DNA from: CAYJBH01 sp964370605
GTDB taxonomy: Bacteria; Bacillota; Clostridia; Oscillospirales; Ruminococcaceae
NCBI GenBank assembly: GCA_964370605.1
Contig: CAYJJX010000011.1
Span: 1-64,000, forward strand
Reading direction: 5' to 3'
DNA length: 64,000 nt
Shown here: in pieces, positions 58,372 through 64,000 of the stretch
Numbering within the stretch: position 1 is the first letter of the stretch
Layout: each line of letters starts with the position of its first letter
Notes under the pieces: generated by a model
What the model was told of the DNA's origin: nothing
The model's input: only the letters and a program-made list of their open reading frames with translations
The model's database searches: none
Position numbers and translations under genes: made by a program

Positions 58372-60222
58372 ATGTATAAAGCAAGTTTTAAAGAAAAAAT
58401 GAAGTATCAATTTGACAATGTGATGTCAAAAGGAACCGGCGCACTGGTTGGCATTTTGTTTATCATTACCGCCATAGTCGTTATTGTTGCCGGATTTGTG
58501 GGTTTCTTGCTCGGCGGAGGTGATGTTCGCTCCAACATCTGGCTCAGCATCATGCACACCATCGATGCCGGAACCATCAGCGGAACCGATACCTCAAATC
58601 CCGGCTTTATTATTTTAATGTCGCTCGTGACACTTTGCGGATTGTTTGTCACAAGTATTCTCATCGGTATTATAACCACCGGCTTCGAGGAGCGCTTCAA
58701 TGCCCTGAAAAAGGGCAACAGTAAGGTGATCGAACAAAACCATACCGTCATTCTCGGATTCAATGACAATGTATACACTATAATTTCCGAGCTGGTCGAA
58801 GCAAATCTCAACCATAAAAACAGCTGTGTCGTTGTGCTTGCACCGGAGGATAAAGAGTTGATGGAATCCTCCATTCAAGAGCAGATACAAGACCTGAAGA
58901 CAACACGTGTAATCTGCCGCACCGGCAATATTACCGATGTGCACATGCTAAAACAGTGTTCGGTCGAGCGTTGCCGTTCTGTCATCATAAATGAAAGCCG
59001 TGATTTTATAACCACCAAGGCGATACTGACCCTCAACAACTATTTCAGCACAACTCCGAATGAAAATGGTGCACACATTGTTGCTACGGTAAGCGACGGC
59101 AAGAATTATGAGGCGGCAGAGATTGCAGGTGAAGGCAATGTTGAACTTATCTTGGTTCAAGATGCGGTTTCACGGATTATCGCACAGACCTGTCGACAGT
59201 CCGGATTATCGAATGTTTTGATTGAGCTTTTTGATTATAGTGGAAACGAGCTGTACTTTGAAAACTTCCCGCATCTTGCAGGCAGGAAGTTCAGCGAGGT
59301 GGTAAATCTTTTTGAATACTCCGTTGTATTCGGTTTCAAAAGAGGCGATGAAATATTCTTGAATCCCAATAAAGGCATTGTTCTTGAGCAAGAAGACAAA
59401 CTGCTTCTATTGACAGAAGATGACGGTTTCGCAAAACCGCGTGATGCAGCTCCTGACCTATCATATGTCAAAAATGTTATGGCAGAAGATACCGAAGTGC
59501 CTCATCCGGAGAATATATTGATTCTTGGCACAAATAATAAGCTGGAAAAGATTTTGACCGAACTCGATAATTATTTTGATAAAGGATCAAAAATTGTAAT
59601 TGCCGACAGTGAATTTGCCGAAGACATCGAAGCGATGGCGGCAACTCTTAAAAACACCGCTGTTGAAGTAGAACGTTGTGACACTACAGACCGCGCCTCG
59701 CTCAATAGATTGTTGAAAAACGATTTTAATCATGTGCTTCTTTTGAGCGACGACAGCTGTGATACCGAGACATCGGATGCCATTATACTGCTGAAACTTA
59801 TACATCTTCGTGATATCAGTCAGAAGTCGGGTAAATTCTTTAACATAACCAGTGAAATGAAAAATACAACCAATCAAAAACTTGCAAAGGTTGCAAAGGT
59901 GAATGACTTGATTATTGGTTCTAATATCGTAAATCTCATTCTCACACAGATTTCAGAGAATCGTGATCTTTCCACAGTTTTCAAGGAAATCCTACACCCG
60001 TATGGTAGCGAGATATATATGCGCCGTGCCTCACAATATGTGAAGCTTGGTACTGAGGTGGATTTCTATGCGATATCCGAGATTGCAACACAACATAACG
60101 AGATTGCAATCGGATACAAAAAACAAGACGACAACAGTTTTGAGATAGTCAATAGCCCCCAAAAGTCCAAAAAAGTCAAATTTGGCAAAGATGATTATAT
60201 CGTAGTGCTTGCCTCTGATTAA
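58372..60222 (+). CDS. CASTOR/POLLUX-like ion channel with RCK (TrkA-N) domains
   Basis: A 616-residue protein. Two hydrophobic helices ('GTGALVGILFIITAIVVIV' and 'IILMSLVTLCGLFVTSILI') flank a pore-like segment 'SIMHTIDAGTISGTDTSN', as in the bacterial DUF1012 relatives of the plant nuclear channels. Two RCK/Rossmann regulatory parts follow ('HTVILGFNDNVYTIISEL' and 'ENILILGTNNKLEKILTEL'), each with neighbouring Asp/Glu-rich regions that can bind nucleotide or Ca2+. The ATG at 58372 has GGAGA six bases upstream; an ATG at 58351 is weaker. It probably forms a tetramer in the membrane; ion selectivity cannot be read here. Confidence 0.9.
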   Translation: MYKASFKEKMKYQFDNVMSKGTGALVGILFIITAIVVIVAGFVGFLLGGGDVRSNIWLSIMHTIDAGTISGTDTSNPGFIILMSLVTLCGLFVTSILIGIITTGFEERFNALKKGNSKVIEQNHTVILGFNDNVYTIISELVEANLNHKNSCVVVLAPEDKELMESSIQEQIQDLKTTRVICRTGNITDVHMLKQCSVERCRSVIINESRDFITTKAILTLNNYFSTTPNENGAHIVATVSDGKNYEAAEIAGEGNVELILVQDAVSRIIAQTCRQSGLSNVLIELFDYSGNELYFENFPHLAGRKFSEVVNLFEYSVVFGFKRGDEIFLNPNKGIVLEQEDKLLLLTEDDGFAKPRDAAPDLSYVKNVMAEDTEVPHPENILILGTNNKLEKILTELDNYFDKGSKIVIADSEFAEDIEAMAATLKNTAVEVERCDTTDRASLNRLLKNDFNHVLLLSDDSCDTETSDAIILLKLIHLRDISQKSGKFFNITSEMKNTTNQKLAKVAKVNDLIIGSNIVNLILTQISENRDLSTVFKEILHPYGSEIYMRRASQYVKLGTEVDFYAISEIATQHNEIAIGYKKQDDNSFEIVNSPQKSKKVKFGKDDYIVVLASD

Positions 60223-60238
60223 TGTAGTTATTAAAATG

Positions 60239-60283
60239 AACACCCCCACAAAATTGCAAAGTGCAGTTTGTGAGGGGTGTTTT
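60239..60283. terminator. Bidirectional intrinsic terminator
   Basis: AACACCCC-ACAAA (60239-60253) pairs with TTTGTGAGGGGTGTTT (60267-60282) with a small bulge. T-rich flanks occur on both strands. It ends the ion-channel gene (+) and the exchanger operon (-). Confidence 0.85.
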
Positions 60284-60301
60284 ATTGAGTTGATTAGCAT
60301 T

Positions 60302-61267
60302 TTAGCCGCCAAGATAAACGGTTGCGGCCGCAAGATAACCTATGTAAAGCAGTATTAGTAGCACTCCTTGAAGTCGATAAAAGCGCTTGAAAAAAAGAAC
60401 CGGCACGATGGCAAGGGCGATGAGAAAGAATGTCATCGGTATATCATAGCGAATCGAGGTCGATGGAACGGCAATGCTCCCGCCCGAGATTACTGAACAT
60501 ATCGGAAGAATCAAACATATATCGATTATGTTTGCTCCGATAACGTTGCCGACCGAGAGACTGTACTCTTTTTTTACAGCCGCTGTTATGGCTGTGATCA
60601 GTTCCGGAAGAGAGGTTCCGACTGCAATGACAGTCACGCCGATTACCGCCTCTGATACGCCGAGATAGCGCGCGAGTATGCTACCGTTTTCAACCAAAAG
60701 TGTTGCACCATAGATTATTCCGCCACATCCGACAACGAAAAACAGTATATTTTTTGCAATCTCCCCTATGTACGGTTTGGGACGATGCTCTTCGAAGAGT
60801 TTATCTCCTGTCGAGGCGGAATACTTTATTCCGGTATAGAAAAAAAGACCTACCAAAGCCACTAAAGGCAAGCTTTCAAAGGTTGTTAGCACTCCGTCAA
60901 GCGACAAAAGAAACAATAACACTGTGGCAGCAATCATCATGATGGAATTTATTGTAAAGGTGTTTTTCTTTACAATTCCGGCATAGGTCAACATCGATAC
61001 CGAAAGTCCGACACCGATGTTCGCCATGACCGAACCAACGGCGTTGCCTGCCGCCATTTCGATGCTGCCGTGATATGTAGCGAGCGCCGAGACCATCATC
61101 TCAGGGAGCGTCGTGGCTAGGCTGACAACCGTTGCCCCTACGATGATACGCGGGATTCCGGTCACAAGACTTACCCATCGAGCCGCGTCTACAAAAAGGT
61201 CACCGCCCTTGACAATAATGACTATGCCAAGAGCGAAGAGAATTATTGGTGTAATAGAGTCAAACAT
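60302..61267 (-). CDS. Sodium/calcium exchanger family protein (YrbG-like CaCA)
   Basis: A 321-residue ten-helix membrane antiporter. The two alpha-repeats are visible: 'ATTLPEMMVSALATYHG' with 'AAGNAVGSVMANIG', and 'GTSLPELITAITAAVKK' with 'SVGNVIGANIIDI', which supply the acidic and Asn residues of the ion site. The family swaps Ca2+ or K+ for Na+ or H+. It ends a leftward run with ydcF and the RND gene. GAAAGG precedes the ATG. Confidence 0.94.
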   Translation of the reverse strand: MFDSITPIILFALGIVIIVKGGDLFVDAARWVSLVTGIPRIIVGATVVSLATTLPEMMVSALATYHGSIEMAAGNAVGSVMANIGVGLSVSMLTYAGIVKKNTFTINSIMMIAATVLLFLLSLDGVLTTFESLPLVALVGLFFYTGIKYSASTGDKLFEEHRPKPYIGEIAKNILFFVVGCGGIIYGATLLVENGSILARYLGVSEAVIGVTVIAVGTSLPELITAITAAVKKEYSLSVGNVIGANIIDICLILPICSVISGGSIAVPSTSIRYDIPMTFFLIALAIVPVLFFKRFYRLQGVLLILLYIGYLAAATVYLGG

Positions 61268-61298
61268 GTATTATCAGTACCTTTCTGAAAACAGACTT

Positions 61299-62045
61299 CT
61301 ATTTTTTGAAAATCCATAACCGAAGTATAGCGGCGAGTTCTCGACTGTATGCCGACAGTACCATAGATTTTGGTAAAGGCGAAGGTGCAAAGCCGACTTT
61401 TTCGATTCCATGCATTTTAGCGTATGCAGAGGATCGATAGCAGTGAAAATGGTTTGTGGTTATCAGTATACCGTGCGATAGGTCGACACCATTTTGCTTA
61501 AAGAGTAATAATGCGTTTTTTATGTTTGTGTAGGTGTCGGGAGAGTCGGGATCGGTGAGCACATTTTGTTTTGGTACACCAACTTTTATGAGATATCGTT
61601 CCATTGCGACCGCCTCGGGAATTATTTCGTTTTTTCCCTGTGAACCGGTAACACAAAGTGTTACATCCTCATGTTTGTTATAGAAATCGACTGCACTGTC
61701 TAACCTACGCTTGAGCGTTTCGGACACATTGATTCCATTGAGGCCCGCGCCGAGGACAATTATTGCTTTTTCTGATCCTGTTGCGACATTGAAAGGCAAC
61801 CTTGATACTACGAACATCATGATGACATAAAGTGCAAATCCAATCCAAAATAGTACAGCAAGCAAAAATCCGATACCGTGTGAACAGTAGGCGTTAACCA
61901 TATCAAATAAAATGGCATAGCCTATTGCAAGTGTTGTAAGAATATAAATAATCACGGTGCCGAAATTCAGGTTAGAGCGTCGGTAAAGAACCACACTGTT
62001 GCTAACCAGAAGCAAGGCTATTACTATAATAATTATTCTAATCAT
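61299..62045 (-). CDS. YdcF/SanA-like DUF218 membrane protein
   Basis: A 248-residue protein with three hydrophobic helices at the N-terminus (~3-20, 30-50, 55-80) and a DUF218 domain after them. The signature 'IIVLGAGLNGINVSETL' and 'VTGSQGKNEIIPEA' with 'ILITTNHFHCYRS' match the family. The biochemical role is not firm; SanA-type members affect envelope permeability. It lies 36 bases downstream of the RND gene. Confidence 0.9.
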   Translation of the reverse strand: MIRIIIIVIALLLVSNSVVLYRRSNLNFGTVIIYILTTLAIGYAILFDMVNAYCSHGIGFLLAVLFWIGFALYVIMMFVVSRLPFNVATGSEKAIIVLGAGLNGINVSETLKRRLDSAVDFYNKHEDVTLCVTGSQGKNEIIPEAVAMERYLIKVGVPKQNVLTDPDSPDTYTNIKNALLLFKQNGVDLSHGILITTNHFHCYRSSAYAKMHGIEKVGFAPSPLPKSMVLSAYSRELAAILRLWIFKK

Positions 62046-62081
62046 ATCAATTTTATACTGATTATTTCAGCAAAACTCAAA

Positions 62082-64000
62082 TTATACTCCATCAAGATCC
62101 AATTTCTTTATTTTACGACGATTGAAAATGTCGTACAGCGCCGGTATGAGCAAGAGCGTTAACACGGTGGAATATGAGAGTCCACCGATGGTCACAATCG
62201 CCATACCTTGACTCATCTCAGCGCCCAGACCAACACCCATAGCCATGGTGCTCATGGCGAAGATAGTGGTGAGTGCGGTCATGAATATCGGGCGAATTCT
62301 GTCCCGTCCGGTTCGCAGTATTGCATCGCGCTTCTCCATTCCCTCTTCACGGAGATGGTTAACGTAATCAACAAATACGATACCGTTGTTGACAACGACT
62401 CCGGAAAGCACAAGGAAACCGACCATAGAGGTGACCGACAAGGTTTGTCCGGTTAAAAGAAGTGCCAGAAGACCGCCGGTAAAGGCAAGAGGTATGGTGA
62501 AAATTACGATAAACGGTGACAAAAGGCTTTGGAACTGAGCCACCATAATAAGATAAATAAAAACTATGGCTAGCGCTAGCATCAAAACGAGATCCGACAT
62601 AGTATCGATGATAGTCTCGTTTTCTCCGCTGACCTCGATGACATAGCCTTGTGGCAGTTCATAGTCCGCCATCAATTCGTCTATCTCTCGACCAACTATG
62701 CTAACATTGTATCCTTCGGCGATAGTTATTGACACGTTTTTGGTGCGAGACTGATCGTCACGGGAGATGCTCTCCGGGCTTTTTGCGTTTGATATGGAGG
62801 CAACTTCAGAAAGCAGGACATCACGTTCCTCCTCTTCCCCGTCGTCATTTTCAACCATTTTGGTTGCCACAACTATGTCGTCTAATGTATCTGTAGTGGT
62901 GAATACTGATGGGATAATTATAGCCGACATGTCGTTGTCGCCAAAAGTCAGCGTGGTGGAAGTGGTTTCTTCAATTAATGAATCGTTGACTATTTGGAAT
63001 ATCTGCGCGATGGTGAGTGAGTATTCCGCCGCCTTGGAAGGATCGACCGTTACGCGCAGTTCATCCTCCTGTTGACCGCTTCCGTCCGATATTTCCTCTA
63101 TACCCTCAATATCTGATAATGTGTTTTTGATGTCGGTTGCAACCTGTTGCAGCGTGTCGAGATCATTTCCCTTGACGGCGATGGTGATGCCATCTCCACT
63201 TAGTGCACTCATGTCCATATTGCTTTCGGTGATGGTGAGGTATTCCTCAAATCCGGGCGTCAAGTCGCGGATTTGAGGTGTAACTTCAGTGCCGGTGATA
63301 CCGGAATCTTCATCCAGTACGACGTTGAATGATATAGAGTTACTTCCACCGCCAAAACCCATCATTGCGGTGGAGGCACTTCCTCCATTATATGAGACGC
63401 TGACCGTAGTTACCCCTTCGATAGATCGAACCGAGGCTGCAATTTCTTCTGCCTTTTCGATAAGCACTTCTTTTTCTGTGTCGTCCTCCATTGCAAGCGT
63501 CATCTGCATCTGGGTGGATGACATGGAGGGGAACAGCTCCAGCGGCATGTTTATAAGGCTAAGCATAGTACCGACAAATAATCCGGCAGATAAAAGAATA
63601 ACGATGTATTTGTGCCGCAGGTTGAAACGAAGCACTTTTTCATATACATTGACAAAGGCGTCGAATAGCTTGTGTTCTTTTTGAACATTGGAACGAAGCA
63701 TTGAAGATGCCATGGCGGGAACGACAGTCATGGCAACTAAAAGACTGGAAAAAAGTGAGTATGCAATAGTAAGTCCCATGTCCTGAAACAGCTGGCGTGA
63801 GATACCGTCGGTAAACACTATAGGCAGGAACACGCAAACAGTGGTTAAGGTCGAGGCGAAAATAGCACCGCCGACCTGTGAAGCACCGGCAACAGCCGCC
63901 TTGGCACGGCTGTATCCCTCTTTGCGAAGTCGATAGATATTTTCAATTGCAACGATACTGTTATCCACCAACATTCCGACACCGAGTGCAAGTCCTGAAA
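62082..64000 (-). CDS. RND/HAE1-family efflux transporter (AcrB/YerP-like), start outside window
   Basis: At least 639 residues of an RND permease; the 5' end is beyond 64000, where the frame stays open ('LALGVGMLVDNSIVAIENI', motif A of HAE1 proteins). After that come the docking/porter loop with 'MPLELFPSMSSTQMQM', the second half of the helices with 'LVLSGVVVNNGIVFVDYVNHL', and the C-terminal 'RKIKKLDLDGV'. In Firmicutes these are YerP/SwrC-like pumps for lipophilic compounds. Adapter or outer-membrane partners are not visible. The gene is not a fragment by mutation; the edge cuts it. Confidence 0.95.
   Translation of the reverse strand, partial: SGLALGVGMLVDNSIVAIENIYRLRKEGYSRAKAAVAGASQVGGAIFASTLTTVCVFLPIVFTDGISRQLFQDMGLTIAYSLFSSLLVAMTVVPAMASSMLRSNVQKEHKLFDAFVNVYEKVLRFNLRHKYIVILLSAGLFVGTMLSLINMPLELFPSMSSTQMQMTLAMEDDTEKEVLIEKAEEIAASVRSIEGVTTVSVSYNGGSASTAMMGFGGGSNSISFNVVLDEDSGITGTEVTPQIRDLTPGFEEYLTITESNMDMSALSGDGITIAVKGNDLDTLQQVATDIKNTLSDIEGIEEISDGSGQQEDELRVTVDPSKAAEYSLTIAQIFQIVNDSLIEETTSTTLTFGDNDMSAIIIPSVFTTTDTLDDIVVATKMVENDDGEEEERDVLLSEVASISNAKSPESISRDDQSRTKNVSITIAEGYNVSIVGREIDELMADYELPQGYVIEVSGENETIIDTMSDLVLMLALAIVFIYLIMVAQFQSLLSPFIVIFTIPLAFTGGLLALLLTGQTLSVTSMVGFLVLSGVVVNNGIVFVDYVNHLREEGMEKRDAILRTGRDRIRPIFMTALTTIFAMSTMAMGVGLGAEMSQGMAIVTIGGLSYSTVLTLLLIPALYDIFNRRKIKKLDLDGV

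Overview
The window looks like chromosome from a spore-forming, low-to-moderate GC Firmicute of the class Clostridia, probably a gut Oscillospirales/Ruminococcaceae-type bacterium. The reasons are the sporulation genes yqfC, yqfD and ylbJ, the phoH-ybeY-dgkA-era-recO order, a DUF4364-type regulator, strong AGGA/GGAGG ribosome binding sites with frequent GTG/TTG starts, and sigma-A promoters close to TTGACA-17-TATAAT. No rRNA, tRNA, IS element, prophage or CRISPR array was seen. This placement is inferred from gene content; no search was run.

Left part (1-18.8 kb). A DUF4364 regulator faces away from a serine hydrolase and an ABC-F ATPase. A tyrosine recombinase gene follows, next to the only gene-free stretch over 300 bases. 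That stretch (about 4.9-5.5 kb) holds A-rich quasi-repeats and a perfect 30-bp palindrome shaped like a recombinase core site. Next comes a leftward housekeeping operon (phoH, ybeY, dgkA, era, recO, mutS2, perhaps a GNAT acetyltransferase), then yqfC-yqfD facing ylbJ with a sigma-E-like promoter. A rightward Fe-S/tRNA thiolation operon follows (small Cys protein, cysteine desulfurase, IscU scaffold, mnmA), and then a KDPG aldolase fused to a VOC domain.

Middle (18.8-44.4 kb). Almost everything is leftward: a heterodimeric ABC exporter with one degenerate ATP site, a membrane protein with a Lys/Glu-rich tail, an SDR, tadA and a CPBP protease. Upstream of these lies a surface-glycan cluster. 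It has a WbaP-like initiating transferase, a membrane 4,6-dehydratase, an SGNH/MBOAT acylation pair, DUF2304 plus GT2, a WbuB-like GT4, and CapG-CapF-CapE for UDP-N-acetyl-L-fucosamine. The cluster continues from an ACT protein, a PaaK ligase, an aminotransferase, a methyltransferase, lysA, engB and lon.

Right part (44.4-64 kb). Glycosidases GH95 and GH2 flank a YibE/F membrane protein with an attenuator-like leader and the tig-clpP-clpX proteostasis operon. Then come a DUF4130/radical-SAM pair, a MtaA-like URO-D methyltransferase, a CASTOR-type ion channel, a Na+/Ca2+ exchanger, a YdcF-like DUF218 protein, and an RND efflux pump cut by the window edge.

The most promising undescribed elements are the yibE leader attenuator, the palindrome and repeat field beside the recombinase, the glycan/acylation cluster, the degenerate methyltransferase-like membrane protein with its charged tail, and the histone-like tail on trigger factor.
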